A stretch of DNA of 58,139 bases, taken from the NCBI GenBank assembly GCA_963757115.1, contig CAVWQV010000009.1, forward strand, positions 1-58,139, in the 5' to 3' direction. Below the pieces are notes generated by a model, which was not told where the DNA came from, did no database searches, and worked only from the letters and a program-made list of their open reading frames with translations. A program made the position numbers and the translations under genes. Source of the DNA: CAVWQV01 sp963757115. Lineage in GTDB: Bacteria; Pseudomonadota; Alphaproteobacteria; Acetobacterales; Acetobacteraceae. Below are positions 23,814 to 34,016 of this stretch, in pieces (position 1 is the stretch's first letter; the number at the start of each line of letters is the position of its first letter).

Positions 23814-25124
23814 TTCGGCCGCACCGGCCGAGACGGGGCTGGCCGCCTGCGCTTGCTGCACGGAGGCGTAGCGCCGGCGAACATCCGCCAAGTCGGCAGC
23901 GTTCGGAATGGTGCGCTCCGCGTCCTCGAGGACGAGGCCGGCATGGCGCTGCAATGCCGCGAGACGCGCCGGGTCACGCTCGCAACCCGCCACAACGCCC
24001 AGCACCTCCAGCATGCGTGTCAGCACCGCGGTGCTGCCGGCGGCATTTTGCCGGATCATGTGGAACATGGTGTCGGTAACGCCGTCATAGTCCACCGCCG
24101 GCACGACCAGAACGGCGCGACCATCACGCAGAAAGACGCCAGAGGCCAAGTGAACTGGAACCAGATCGCAGAGCGCGGCGCCGAGCCGGTCCAGCACCGC
24201 TACCGCGGTATGCGGATCGTTGATGCCGGGCGAAAGGGCCCGCACGGCGACCTCCACGAGCTGACGGATCGCAAATTCCAGGTCAGCCGAGCTGATGCGG
24301 CTGCGTCCCAGGGCTGTTGCATCCTCAATCGCGGCCGGCGCGCCCTCTACTTTCGGTTGCAGTAGCGCGATCGGCGCGCCAGGAAAGACGTAGTCGCCCG
24401 GGCGAACCAGCAGGCGCAGCATTGTGCCCCGCTCGGCCGCCCAATCAGCCAGGCCATCCGCGTGCAATTCCTGCAGATAGCCTCGTCGACGGTCAGCCAC
24501 GGACGCCGCCCGACACCAAGCCTCAGCCGGCGGCGGCGCCGGCTGCCGCTCGCCGGAGGTCAACCGGCTGATGGCTCCGCGGACGTCCTCGCTGACCAGA
24601 TCGATCACCGTGTTCACGTTGATGCGTCCGGACATGTGGTCGACGAAAAAGACCAGCGTGCCGACGCACACGAACGCCAGCAAGATGCTGACGCTCAGCG
24701 AGAGGTGAGGGACGAAGACGCCTTCGCTCTGGGTGCGGACGCTGCGCAGCACCATCAGTGCATAGGAGAAAGTGCCGAGAAAGACGCCGAGGGTGAACTG
24801 GTTGCCGCGGTCGCGGGTGAAGTTGCGGAGCAGCCGCGGCCCCATCTGCCCCGCGGCTAGCGACAGAGCGGCGATGGTGATGGAGAACACCGTGCCGGCC
24901 ACACCGATCGTTGATGAGGCCACAGCACCGAGCAGAGTGCGCGCGCCCGTGCCGCCGCCATTGTACAGCCAGGGGCTATCAATCAGCCAAGCCGGCACAG
25001 CCCCGCTCCTGTCCAGGCTGACGAGGCCTACGGCCAACAAGATGCCGGCCACCACCATTGCGGCGGGCAACAGCCAGAACGTATCGCCCAGGTCGTCGAG
25101 GAACTTGCGAACTCGAGCTTGCAA
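23781..25124 (-). CDS. DUF2254 family membrane protein
   Basis: 447 residues. Four N-terminal membrane helices include VVAGILLAVGLVSLDR and TIGVAGTVFSITIAALSLA, followed by the family signature GPRLLRNFTRDRGNQFTLGVF. The soluble C-terminal half has VRPGDYVFPGAPIALLQP and ALSPGINDPHTAVAVLDRL, both typical. The TTG start at 25124 follows GGAG at 6-nt spacing. DUF2254 proteins are inner-membrane proteins of unproven function, sometimes linked to ion or stress homeostasis; neighbouring antiporters fit loosely. Confidence 0.85.
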   Translation of the reverse strand: MQARVRKFLDDLGDTFWLLPAAMVVAGILLAVGLVSLDRSGAVPAWLIDSPWLYNGGGTGARTLLGAVASSTIGVAGTVFSITIAALSLAAGQMGPRLLRNFTRDRGNQFTLGVFLGTFSYALMVLRSVRTQSEGVFVPHLSLSVSILLAFVCVGTLVFFVDHMSGRINVNTVIDLVSEDVRGAISRLTSGERQPAPPPAEAWCRAASVADRRRGYLQELHADGLADWAAERGTMLRLLVRPGDYVFPGAPIALLQPKVEGAPAAIEDATALGRSRISSADLEFAIRQLVEVAVRALSPGINDPHTAVAVLDRLGAALCDLVPVHLASGVFLRDGRAVLVVPAVDYDGVTDTMFHMIRQNAAGSTAVLTRMLEVLGVVAGCERDPARLAALQRHAGLVLEDAERTIPNAADLADVRRRYASVQQAQAASPVSAGAAESSRSYGPLRN

Positions 25125-25298
25125 TGATGCTCCCTTGGTGGCGTGCGGGTAATACGGGTTCGGTCTCGCGACGCGCAGAGCGTCTGTAGGCAGGTTCGGC
25201 GCGATTGGCTATTCACCCCGCCATCGGACGCGTCCCGCCGGAGCGGCCAGTTCCCGAATTGGGCAGCCACACCCCCTCATTGATCGGTTCTCTCCCCC

Positions 25299-26576
25299 GT
25301 GATCGTCTCGCATCCCTGGCTGCTCGGCTTCGGCATCACCGCTTTGCTGCTGGGGTTGGGCGCGACGTCCGGACTGGTGAACTCGAAATTCTGGGTGTCA
25401 GAACCCCTGGTCTGCGCGGCGTTCGGGGTCGCCATCGGGCCGTTGGCGTTTGACCTGCTTCGGCTGGACCCGGCGCATGACCCTGGGGCGCACGCCTTCC
25501 TGCGTGAGGCGGCCCGGGTCACGTTGGCGATCGCGGTGCTCGCCGCCGCGCTCCGCCTGCCTCGGGGCTGGATCCGCGGGCACTGGCGAGGGCTGGGCGT
25601 GGCGCTCGGACCGGGAATGCTGCTGATGTGGGCGGCCGCCGCCGCGGTGGCGGGGTGGAGTTTCGGGCTTTCGCCCCCGGTCGCCGCGCTGATCGGCGCC
25701 GTCATCGCTCCCACCGACCCGGTGCTGTCCGCTCCGGTGGTCGGCGGGGAGCTGGCGCGTCGCACGGTCCCGTTCAACCTCCGTCATGCCATCACCGCCG
25801 AGAGCGGCATCAATGACGGATTGGCTGGGCCCTTCGTCATGCTGCCGGTCATCGTTTTGAACGGCGCCCGCTCGAAGGCGGAGCCCGGCAGCCTCTGGCA
25901 GGACGTCGGAACGTGGCTGTTGCGGGCAATTCTATGGGAGGTAGGCAGCGCCGTGGTGCTCGGTGCCGTCGCCGGCTACGCGGCCGGCCGGCTGCTTCGG
26001 TGGGCGGGCCAGCAGCCCGGCGCGGAGCGATCGTCCCTTTTGACCATTGCGCTGGCGCTTGCCTTGGCCACGCTTGCCGGACTGCAGGCGATCGGCAGCA
26101 ACGGCGTGCTCGGCGCCTTCGTGGCTGGAGCCTTACTCAACGAGGCGTTCAACGACGACTATCAGGAGCATCAAGAGCACTTCAACGAGGCGATCACCCG
26201 CTTCTTCGACCTGCCAATCATGATCCTGTTGGGGGTGGCCGCCCCTTGGACGGCCTGGATCGGCATGGGATGGAAGGCGGTCGCATTCGTTGCGGGCGTG
26301 CTGCTCCTGCGCCGCATCCCGGCTTGGCTGCTGCTTCGGCGGTTCATGCCTTGGGCCAGGACACTTCCCGAAAACCTGTTCGCCGGTTGGTTCGGCCCGG
26401 TTGGCGCGGCCGCGATGTTCTACGCGCTTCAGGCACAGGACATGACTGGGCTCGACACGCTGTGGCCGCCCGTCAGCCTCGCCGCGGCGGCGTCGGTTGT
26501 GGCGCACGGCATCACCGGCACGCATCTGTCCGTGCTGCTTGGCGGTCGGCTTGCGTCGCGACAGGCCCCGCGATGA
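25299..26576 (+). CDS. Cation:proton antiporter, CPA1/NhaP type
   Basis: 425-residue integral membrane protein with about 12 hydrophobic spans. The ion-binding unwound helix is VIAPTDPVLSAPVVGG at about residue 150 and the paired Asp helix is AITAESGINDGLAGPFVMLP near 180, both hallmarks of NhaP/CPA1 exchangers. It exchanges Na+ or K+ for protons at the inner membrane. Its stop overlaps the ATG of the CaxA-like gene (ATGA), so both exchangers are made together. Confidence 0.9.
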   Translation: MIVSHPWLLGFGITALLLGLGATSGLVNSKFWVSEPLVCAAFGVAIGPLAFDLLRLDPAHDPGAHAFLREAARVTLAIAVLAAALRLPRGWIRGHWRGLGVALGPGMLLMWAAAAAVAGWSFGLSPPVAALIGAVIAPTDPVLSAPVVGGELARRTVPFNLRHAITAESGINDGLAGPFVMLPVIVLNGARSKAEPGSLWQDVGTWLLRAILWEVGSAVVLGAVAGYAAGRLLRWAGQQPGAERSSLLTIALALALATLAGLQAIGSNGVLGAFVAGALLNEAFNDDYQEHQEHFNEAITRFFDLPIMILLGVAAPWTAWIGMGWKAVAFVAGVLLLRRIPAWLLLRRFMPWARTLPENLFAGWFGPVGAAAMFYALQAQDMTGLDTLWPPVSLAAAASVVAHGITGTHLSVLLGGRLASRQAPR

Positions 26577-27634
26577 TCCGCTTGGCGCTGCTGGCGCTGG
26601 TACCGGTCGCGCCGGTCCTGCACTACGTATTTGGCCTTTCGCCAATCTGGGTGTTTGCCGCCGGCATCGCCGGCGTGGGCGTCTTGGCCGACTGGATCCG
26701 CGCAGCGACCGAGCAGTTGGCCGGGCACACCGGTCCGGCGATCGGCGGGCTGCTCACGATCAGTTTGGGGAGCTTGGCCGAGCTGATCCTGGCGCTGTTC
26801 GTCCTCGCGCAAGGCGAGACCGAAGTGGTCCATGCGCAGATTTCCGGATCCATCATCGGCACCAGCCTGCTCGGGCTGGGCATGGCCATCGTGGCGGGCG
26901 GCTTCGGGCGCGAGCGCCAGACGTTCAAGCGCGAGCGAGCCGGGCTGCTGTCCAGCCTGCTCATTCTGGTGGTCATCGCACTGCTGCTGCCCGCAGTGTT
27001 CGACTTCACGGCGCGTCGAGCCATGAACCCCGGGCGCGTCGCCATCAGCGACGAGCAGCTCAGCTTGGCCGTCTCGGGCGTGCTGCTGCTCCTGTATGGC
27101 GCCAACCTCGCCTACACGCTGGTCACGCACCGTGACGTGTTCGCCACTGGAGAGGAGCACGAGGCGGAACAGGTTTGGCCGCTATGGCAGTGCCTTCTCG
27201 TGCTCGCCGCCGCCACCGTCGGGGCGGCGGGAGAAAGCGAACTGGTGTCCGGCGCGCTGACGAACGCGGCCGGTACGCTGCATCTCTCGCCCACCTTTCT
27301 AGGCGTGATCGTGCTGGCGCTGGTGGGCACGGCAGCCGACCTGTTCGCCGCGATCTGGTTTGCTCGGCAGGACCGGATGGGGCTGGTGATGAGCATCTGC
27401 ATCGGCTCCGCGATCCAGGTCGCCTTGGTCGTCGCGCCGCTGCTGGTCATCCTGTCCTGGCTGATCGGCAGCCCGATGACGCTGGTGTTTGCGAACCCGC
27501 TCGACCTGCTCGCCATCGCCGGCACCGCCTTCATCGTGAACGCCATCACGAGCGACGGCGAGACCACCTGGTTCGAAGGCGTGCTCCTGATCGGGGTGTA
27601 TGTCGTGCTCGGGATCGCCTTCTTCTTCAGCTAG
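26573..27634 (+). CDS. Ca2+/H+ (sodium:calcium) antiporter, CaxA/CAX family
   Basis: 353 residues with 10-11 membrane helices. Both alpha-repeat signatures are present: GLLTISLGSLAELILALFVL near residue 60 and TVGAAGESELVSGALTNAAG near 222, each with the acidic residue that binds Ca2+. The ATG overlaps the preceding antiporter stop. It exports calcium using the proton gradient. Together the pair would protect against alkaline or ionic stress. Confidence 0.9.
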   Translation: MIRLALLALVPVAPVLHYVFGLSPIWVFAAGIAGVGVLADWIRAATEQLAGHTGPAIGGLLTISLGSLAELILALFVLAQGETEVVHAQISGSIIGTSLLGLGMAIVAGGFGRERQTFKRERAGLLSSLLILVVIALLLPAVFDFTARRAMNPGRVAISDEQLSLAVSGVLLLLYGANLAYTLVTHRDVFATGEEHEAEQVWPLWQCLLVLAAATVGAAGESELVSGALTNAAGTLHLSPTFLGVIVLALVGTAADLFAAIWFARQDRMGLVMSICIGSAIQVALVVAPLLVILSWLIGSPMTLVFANPLDLLAIAGTAFIVNAITSDGETTWFEGVLLIGVYVVLGIAFFFS

Positions 27635-27763
27635 CTGCTTCAGCCAGCTGCCGGGCAAGACGGTACCAAGCGGTCCTGGGCGCCGTGCCGCCCGTTGCCA
27701 CCTTGCGGGAGGCCCCGTAGGCTCCTTCGGGTAGCAGATCTAAATCCAGCCGGGAGGAAATCG

Positions 27764-29389
27764 ATGAAGGTCGGCGAGGCGATCGCGGAAATCATGAAGC
27801 GCGAGGGGATCGAGATCCTCTGCGGGTATCCCGTCAACCACCTGATTGAGTTCGCCGCGAAAGCCGATATCCGCCCGGTCATGGTGCGCCAGGAGCGCAT
27901 CGGCGTGCACATGGCGGATGCCATCTCCCGCGTGACCTCCGGGCGCAAAATCGGCGCGTTCTGCATGCAGCATGGGCCGGGCACCGAGAACGCCTATGGC
28001 GGCATCGCCCAATCGTTCAGCGAGTTGATCCCGCTCCTGGTCATCCCGCAGGGCTACCCGCGGCGCATCTCGCATATCGACCCAAACTACAGCGCGGTGC
28101 GCGAGATGCGCAGCATCGCCCGCATCGCCGAGCCCGTGATCGTGCCCGCCGAATTGCCCAACATCATGCGCCGGGCGTTCAGCCGACTGCGCAACGGGCG
28201 GAGCGGCCCGTGCATCGTCGAGGTGCCGACCGACGTATGGAACGAGGAGATCGGCGACCTCGACTACACGCCGGTTGTTCAAGCCCGGTCGGCCCCCGAT
28301 CCGCGGGATGTGCGGCGCGCCGCCGAGCTGATCCTGGCGGCCAAGCGCCCGGTGATCTACGCCGGCACCGGCGTGCAGTGGGCCGAGGCTTGGCCGCAGC
28401 TGCGCCAGTTCGCCGAACTGCTGGGGGCACCCGTCACCACAAGCCTCGGCGGCAAGAGCTCGTTCCCGGAGAATCACCCGCTTTCGCTCGGCTCCGGCGG
28501 CAACGCCGTGCCCAAGCCGGTGCATCATTTCATCCAGAACGCCGACCTCATCGTCGGCATCGGGTGTTCGTTCACCGAAACCAATTTCGGCATCAAGTTC
28601 CCGCGCGGCAAGAAGGTGATCCAGGCCACCCTGGACCCCGCGCACCTGGACAAGGACCTCCCCATATCGGTCGGTCTGCTCGGCGATGCGGGCCTCACGC
28701 TCGAGGCGCTGATCGGCGAACTCGGCCAGACGATCAAGTCGCCCCGTGACACGACGGAGGTGGTGCGCGAGATCACTGAGGTGCGCGAAGCGTGGATGCG
28801 GGACTGGCAGCCCCTGCTGCGCTACGACGAAGCGCCGCTCAACCCATACCGCGTGATCTACGAGCTGATGAACACGGTGGACGCCAAGAACACCATCATC
28901 ACGCACGATGCCGGCAGTCCGCGCGACCAGATCTCGCCGTTCTGGGTCTCGACCGAGCCGCTGTCCTACATCGGCTGGGGCAAGACCACGCAGCTCGGCA
29001 TGGGGCTTGGTCTCGCGATGGGTGCGAAGCTCGCCAAGCCTGACAAGCTTTGCATCAATCTGTGGGGCGACGCCGCCATCGGTTTCACCGGCATGGATTT
29101 CGAGACCTGCGTGCGGGAGCGCATCCCCATCCTTTCGATCCTGCTCAACAACTTCTCGATGGCGATCGAGCTCAAGGTGATGCCGGTCTCCACCGAGAAG
29201 TATCGCTCCACGGACATCTCGGGCGATTACGCGGCAATGGCGCGGGCGTTCGGCGGCTACGGCGAGCGCGTCACCGAGCCGGGCCAGATCAAGGCCGCGA
29301 TCCAGCGCGGCATCGAGCAAACGCGGCAGGGTACGCCGGCGCTGCTCGAGTTCATCACATCGAAGGAGACCCGGGTCTCGAAGTTCTGA
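27764..29389 (+). CDS. Thiamine pyrophosphate-requiring enzyme, acetolactate synthase-like
   Basis: 541 residues with the three domains of the ALS/benzoylformate decarboxylase family. The N-terminal PYR domain has CGYPVNHLIEF and the activating Glu in RPVMVRQERIGVHMADA near residue 47. The central domain and the C-terminal PP domain follow; the TPP/Mg motif is GDAAIGFTGMDFETC..LLNNFSM near 440. The start has a GGGAGGAAA ribosome site. It opens the co-directional cluster with the sugar ABC importer, so it may cleave or ligate a 2-keto acid from that pathway. Substrate unknown. Confidence 0.88.
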   Translation: MKVGEAIAEIMKREGIEILCGYPVNHLIEFAAKADIRPVMVRQERIGVHMADAISRVTSGRKIGAFCMQHGPGTENAYGGIAQSFSELIPLLVIPQGYPRRISHIDPNYSAVREMRSIARIAEPVIVPAELPNIMRRAFSRLRNGRSGPCIVEVPTDVWNEEIGDLDYTPVVQARSAPDPRDVRRAAELILAAKRPVIYAGTGVQWAEAWPQLRQFAELLGAPVTTSLGGKSSFPENHPLSLGSGGNAVPKPVHHFIQNADLIVGIGCSFTETNFGIKFPRGKKVIQATLDPAHLDKDLPISVGLLGDAGLTLEALIGELGQTIKSPRDTTEVVREITEVREAWMRDWQPLLRYDEAPLNPYRVIYELMNTVDAKNTIITHDAGSPRDQISPFWVSTEPLSYIGWGKTTQLGMGLGLAMGAKLAKPDKLCINLWGDAAIGFTGMDFETCVRERIPILSILLNNFSMAIELKVMPVSTEKYRSTDISGDYAAMARAFGGYGERVTEPGQIKAAIQRGIEQTRQGTPALLEFITSKETRVSKF

Positions 29390-29480
29390 GCGCGGCGCAC
29401 TGCGTCCGCCCTGCGGTTCGCCGCGTAGGGCGGGCGCAAGTTCGCCACAGAAGGGGAGGTCCGAGAGGAACACGAAGCGG

Positions 29481-30554
29481 ATGGCCAGCGTCACGATCGC
29501 GAACGTCCGCAAGGCGTTCGGCACGACGGAAGTGCTGCACGGCGTTTCAGTGGACATCGCGGACGGGGAGTTCGTCATCCTGGTCGGGCCGTCCGGATGC
29601 GGCAAGTCGACCCTGCTGCGGATGATCGCTGGCCTCGAGAACGTCACCCGCGGGGAGATATCGATCAGCGGCCGAGTGGTGAACGATGTCGCGCCCAAGG
29701 AGCGCGATATCGCCATGGTGTTCCAGAACTACGCGCTCTATCCGCACATGACGGTGCGCGACAACATGGCGTTCTCGCTTTCGCTCGCCAAGGCGCCCCG
29801 GCGCGTGATCGACGAGGAGGTCGGGCGCGCGGCCGCGATCCTCGGACTGTCCGACCTGCTGCACCGCTACCCGCGCCAGCTATCGGGCGGCCAACGCCAG
29901 CGCGTCGCGATGGGCCGAGCCATCGTTCGCCACCCGCAAGTGTTCCTGTTCGACGAGCCGCTGTCCAATCTGGACGCCAAGCTCCGGGTGCAGATGCGCG
30001 CCGAGATCAAGGAACTGCACCAGCGCCTGCAAACCACCACCGTCTACGTCACGCACGACCAGATCGAAGCGATGACGATGGCCGACAAGATCGTCGTGAT
30101 GAACGGCGGCAACGTCGAGCAGATCGGCGCGCCGCTCGAGCTCTACGATCGCCCGACCAACCGCTTCGTCGCTGGGTTCATCGGCTCGCCGGCGATGAAC
30201 TTCCTCACCGGCCGGATCGAGGACGGCCTGTTCCATGCGGCCGAGGGTGTCGCGCTGCCGCTCCCCGACCGCGGGAGAAACGCTGCCCTCATGAACGGGG
30301 ATCGGCGGCCCGTCATTTACGGCGTTCGCCCGGAACACTTCCTGCTGCGCGAGGACGGCGTGCCGGCGACGGTCCACGTGGTCGAGCCCACCGGCTCGGA
30401 GACGCAGGTGATCGCGCACCTGGCCGACATGCCCATCGTATGCGCGTTCCGCGAGCGCGTGTCGGCGCGCCCGGGCGAAACGATCCGGATCGCGCCCGAC
30501 GCGGCGCTCGTGCATCTGTTCGACGAGACGACCGGCGAAAGGCTCGTCCCCTGA
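29481..30554 (+). CDS. Carbohydrate ABC importer ATPase, UgpC/MsmK type
   Basis: 357 residues. Walker A GPSGCGKST near 37, the Q-loop in VFQNYALYPHMTV, signature LSGGQRQR near 136 and Walker B VFLFDEPLSNLDAKLR are all intact. The C-terminal TOBE/OB region (about 235-357), with IYGVRPEHFLL, marks the sugar-importer clade that pairs with MalF/MalG-type permeases. Its two permeases and binding protein follow at once. Acts on the cytoplasmic face of the inner membrane. Confidence 0.93.
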   Translation: MASVTIANVRKAFGTTEVLHGVSVDIADGEFVILVGPSGCGKSTLLRMIAGLENVTRGEISISGRVVNDVAPKERDIAMVFQNYALYPHMTVRDNMAFSLSLAKAPRRVIDEEVGRAAAILGLSDLLHRYPRQLSGGQRQRVAMGRAIVRHPQVFLFDEPLSNLDAKLRVQMRAEIKELHQRLQTTTVYVTHDQIEAMTMADKIVVMNGGNVEQIGAPLELYDRPTNRFVAGFIGSPAMNFLTGRIEDGLFHAAEGVALPLPDRGRNAALMNGDRRPVIYGVRPEHFLLREDGVPATVHVVEPTGSETQVIAHLADMPIVCAFRERVSARPGETIRIAPDAALVHLFDETTGERLVP

Positions 30555-30651
30555 TGTTCAGAATGAACGCGCTGAAGTTCGCCGCCGTGTCGTCGGGGCA
30601 GGCCGAGCCCGAAGCGGAGCGGCTCGCAGCAGCGTTCAGAGGAACGGTTCC

Positions 30652-31611
30652 ATGATGGACGCAACCGCAACCGCCGGCTGGCGCTACGCCCGGCCGCGCC
30701 AGAGGGCGCTATCCCGCCTGTTCGATCACAAGGGCGTCCTCACCTTCCTCTGCATGTTGCCCGCGGCGGGCCTCTTACTGATGTTCCTCACCTACCCGCT
30801 CGGGCTCGGCTTCTGGCTCGCCTTTACTGACACCCAAATCGGCCGCAGCGGCGAATGGGTGGGCCTCGAAAATTTCCAGTCCATCCTGCACGACCGCGTG
30901 TTCCTCAACACGATCTGGTGGACAACATTCTACACGGCGGTCGCCACGATCGGGAAGTTCGCGCTGGGCTTGTGGCTGGCCTTGCTGCTGAACGAAAATC
31001 TGCCGTTCAAGTCGCTGCTGCGCGCGGTCATTCTGCTGCCGTTCATCGTACCGACCGTGCTTTCGGCAATCGCGTTCTGGTTCCTCTACGACCCGCAGTT
31101 CTCCATCATCTCCTACCTGCTCGTCGATGTGCTGCACTGGCGGACGAGCAACATCGACTTCCTCGGGACACCCTGGAACGCGCGTTGGTCCCTGATCGCG
31201 GCCAACATCTGGCGCGGCATTCCCTTCGTCGCAATCACCTTGCTCGCCGGGCTGCAAACCATTTCACCCTCGCTCTATGAGGCGGCGCTGCTGGATGGCG
31301 CCTCCAGCTGGCAACGTTTTCGGCGTATCACCTTCCCGCTGCTCATGCCGATCCTGGCGGTCGTGCTCACCTTCTCAGTGCTGTTCACTTTCACGGACTT
31401 TCAGCTGGTGTATGCGATCACCCGCGGCGGCCCGATCGACACCACACATCTGATGGCGACGCTCGCGTTCCAGCGCGGCATTCCGGGCGGCGAACTCGGC
31501 GAAGGCGCGGCGATCGCCGTCTCCATGATCCCGTTCCTCGTATTCGCAACCCTGTTCAGCTACTTCGCGCTCGCGAGGCGCAAGTGGCAGCAGGGCGAAG
31601 CCAATGACTGA
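30652..31611 (+). CDS. Sugar ABC transporter permease, MalF/UgpA type
   Basis: 319 residues with six membrane helices. The EAA loop that docks the ATPase reads EAALLDGASSWQRFRRITFP at about residues 213-232. The N-terminus is a long cytoplasmic arm rich in Arg. The start ATGATG follows GAGGAAC. Its end overlaps the second permease by 8 bp. It forms a heterodimer with that protein. Confidence 0.92.
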   Translation: MMDATATAGWRYARPRQRALSRLFDHKGVLTFLCMLPAAGLLLMFLTYPLGLGFWLAFTDTQIGRSGEWVGLENFQSILHDRVFLNTIWWTTFYTAVATIGKFALGLWLALLLNENLPFKSLLRAVILLPFIVPTVLSAIAFWFLYDPQFSIISYLLVDVLHWRTSNIDFLGTPWNARWSLIAANIWRGIPFVAITLLAGLQTISPSLYEAALLDGASSWQRFRRITFPLLMPILAVVLTFSVLFTFTDFQLVYAITRGGPIDTTHLMATLAFQRGIPGGELGEGAAIAVSMIPFLVFATLFSYFALARRKWQQGEAND

Positions 31612-32508
31612 CGCCGGCGCCGCGGCGCTTGGCTCCGTCAGCGAGCCGGAGGCCGGCCAGCTCCTCTCCTGGCAAAGCCGGTCGCGACGGCTGGTGACGG
31701 TCTACCTGCCGCTGCTGTGCTTCCTCGTCATACTGCTGTTTCCGTTCTACTGGATGGCGATCACCGCCTTCAAGCCGGACGCGGAACTGCTCGATTACAA
31801 GAACAACAACCCGTTCTTCCTGCAGCATCCCGACCCTGGAAAACATCCGCAAGCTGCTGTTCGACACCGACTATCCCCACTGGCTGCTGACCACGATGGG
31901 GGTTGCCGTCGGCGCCACCGTCCTGTCGCTGTTCGCCTCCGTGCTCGCGGCCTACGCGATCCAGCGGCTGCGCTTCAGGGGTGCGACGTATGTGGGGCTC
32001 GCGATCTATCTCGCGTATCTTGTGCCGCCCTCGATCCTGTTCATCCCGCTCGCGACCATGGTGGTACCAGCTCGGCCTTTTCGACACCCCGGTTGCGCTG
32101 ATCCTTACCTACCCGACCTTCCTCGTGCCGTTCTGCACCTGGCTCTTGATCGGCTACTTCAAGTCGATCCCTTACGAACTCGAGGAGTGCGCGCTCATCG
32201 ACGGGGCGACGCGGCTGCAGATCCTGCGCCGGATCACCCTGCCGCTTGCGGTGCCCGGGCTGATTTCGGCCGGCATCTTCGCCTTCACGTTGTCTTGGAA
32301 CGAGTTCATCTACGCCCTCGCCTTCATCCAATCGTCCGAGAAGAAGACGGTGCCCGTGGCGATCCTCACCGAACTCGTCACCGGCGACGTATATCAGTGG
32401 GGCGCACTGATGGCAGGATCGCTGCTCGGCTCGCTGCCGGTGGCGATCTTCTATTCGTTCTTCGTCGAATACTATGTTTCCAGCCTGACCGGGGCGGTGA
32501 AGGAGTAG
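31604..32508 (+). CDS. Sugar ABC transporter permease, MalG/UgpE type (two frameshifts)
   Basis: Starts MTDAGAAALGSVSEPE and has a first helix PLLCFLVILLFPFYW. An extra base near 31835 shifts from FFLQHP to TLENIRKLLFDTDYPHWLL, and another near 32065 (GTGG before TACCAG) shifts to YQLGLFDTPVALIL. The EAA loop then reads EECALIDGATRLQILRRITL. With both corrected the protein is about 300 residues with six helices, normal for the family. Both events are single extra bases, more like sequence errors than decay because the rest of the operon is well kept. Confidence 0.88.
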
Positions 32509-32597
32509 GCAAGCCCCCAATGACGGGCGCGTCTGCTTCTGCTATGCCGGCCTATGGCTCGCCGCAGAACGCGGGCTGACCCAAGGGAGACTTGTCC

Positions 32598-33927
32598 ATG
32601 TACGACTTCACGCGCCGCGGCGTTTTCGCCATCGGCGCCGGATTGCTCGGCGCTGCCGCGATCGGCCGGCCGGCGCAGTCCGCGGTGCCTAGCGCGAACG
32701 TCGAGCCGCCCAAGCAGCCGATCGAGAAGGACGCGACCCTGCGCGTCGCGCGCCCCACCAAGTTCATCGCGCCCGACGAGGCGATCTGGAACGAGAACAC
32801 GGCGCGCTTCACCAAGACGACCGGCGTGCCCGTGCGCGTCGACTATGTCGGCTGGGAGGATCTTCGTCCGCAGACGGCGGTCACCGCCAATACGGGTGCC
32901 GGACCCGACATCGTGTGCGGCTGGGCCGATGACCCGCAGCTCTACGCGAGCAAGCTCGTCGACATGACGGAGCTGGCGGAATATCTCGGCAAGAAATACG
33001 GCGGCTGGAAGTTCCAGGCCTCGCTGTTCGGCCGCAAATGGAAGAGTCAAGGAGTGGATCGCGTTGCCGGTCGGCGGCGGTATCGGCCCGTGCAACTATC
33101 GCATCAGCTGGCTGCGCGAGGCCGGCTTCGATGCGATCCCCACGGACCTCGACCGCTTCCTCGACCTTTGCCGAAAACTCAAGCAGATCGGCCATCCCGC
33201 CGGCTTTTCGCTGGGCAATGCAGTTGGCGACGCCAACGGCTTCGCCAACTGGCTGCTATGGACGCACGGCGCCTACGTCGTCGAGGATGACGGCCGCGTG
33301 GCGCTCAATCGCCGCGAGACGATCGAGGCGCTGAACTACGCCAAGGCGCTGCAGGAAACCTTCATTCCAGGAACGCTCGCCTGGCTCGACCCATCAAACA
33401 ACAAGGCGTTCCTGGCCGGCGACATTGCCATGACGCAGAACGGGGTTTCCATCTACTTTGTCGCCAAGAGCGACCCCAAGACGAAGGCGATCGCCGACGA
33501 CATGGACCATGCGCCGATGCCGCTCGGCGGCGCCAAGTCCCCGCCCGAAGCGCCGCTGATCCTGAACGGCATGGTGTTTCGGCACACCAAGTTCCCCAAC
33601 GCCGCCAAGGAATACTTGCGATTCATGCTGGAAGCGGACCAGTACGAGCCATGGCTGAACGCCTGCCTCGGGTATTGGGGGCACCAACTCAAAGCCTACG
33701 ACCAAGCCGCGGTCTGGAGCGGCGACCCGAAGATCCGCATCTTCAAGGACGCGGGCGACCGCGAGTACTGGACCGGCTACAAAGGCCCGATCAGCGCGGC
33801 TTCTGGTGCCGTGGCCGCGAACTACGTCACCGTGCACATGTTCGCCTCCGTCGCCTCCGGGCAGTCAACGCCCGAGGAGGCGGCAGCGGAGGCCCAGCGG
33901 CAAGCGAAACGGTATTACAAGAGCTAG
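32598..33927 (+). CDS. Extracellular sugar-binding protein, Tat-exported (frameshifted)
   Basis: About 443 residues after correction. The ATG at 32598 begins MYDFTRRGVFAIGAG, a twin-arginine signal. Family-1 binding-protein features follow: GPDIVCGWADDP, WIALPVGGGIGPCNYRISW, and AFLAGDIAMTQNGVSIY. An extra G near 33051 breaks the frame between KWKSQ and EWIALPVGG. It captures the transported sugar in the periplasm and delivers it to the two permeases just upstream. Ligand cannot be predicted. Confidence 0.88.
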
Positions 33928-34016
33928 CAGGGCGACGGGCCGCTTCGCCATTGCCGGGCGGAGGCTGGATGCCGTTGCCGAGCGCCGGCAGGTCGAGAAG
34001 GGAGGCTAGAGGACGC

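Noticed and set aside
27740..29716. A 658-codon open frame antisense to the TPP enzyme and ABC ATPase
   Set aside because: Its residues are a high-GC mirror of a well-conserved gene; no domain or ribosome site, and the sense strand has clear TPP motifs.
30553..30654. 33-codon frame between the ABC ATPase and first permease
   Set aside because: It starts by overlap with the ATPase stop, but no motif or ribosome site distinguishes it from spacer.
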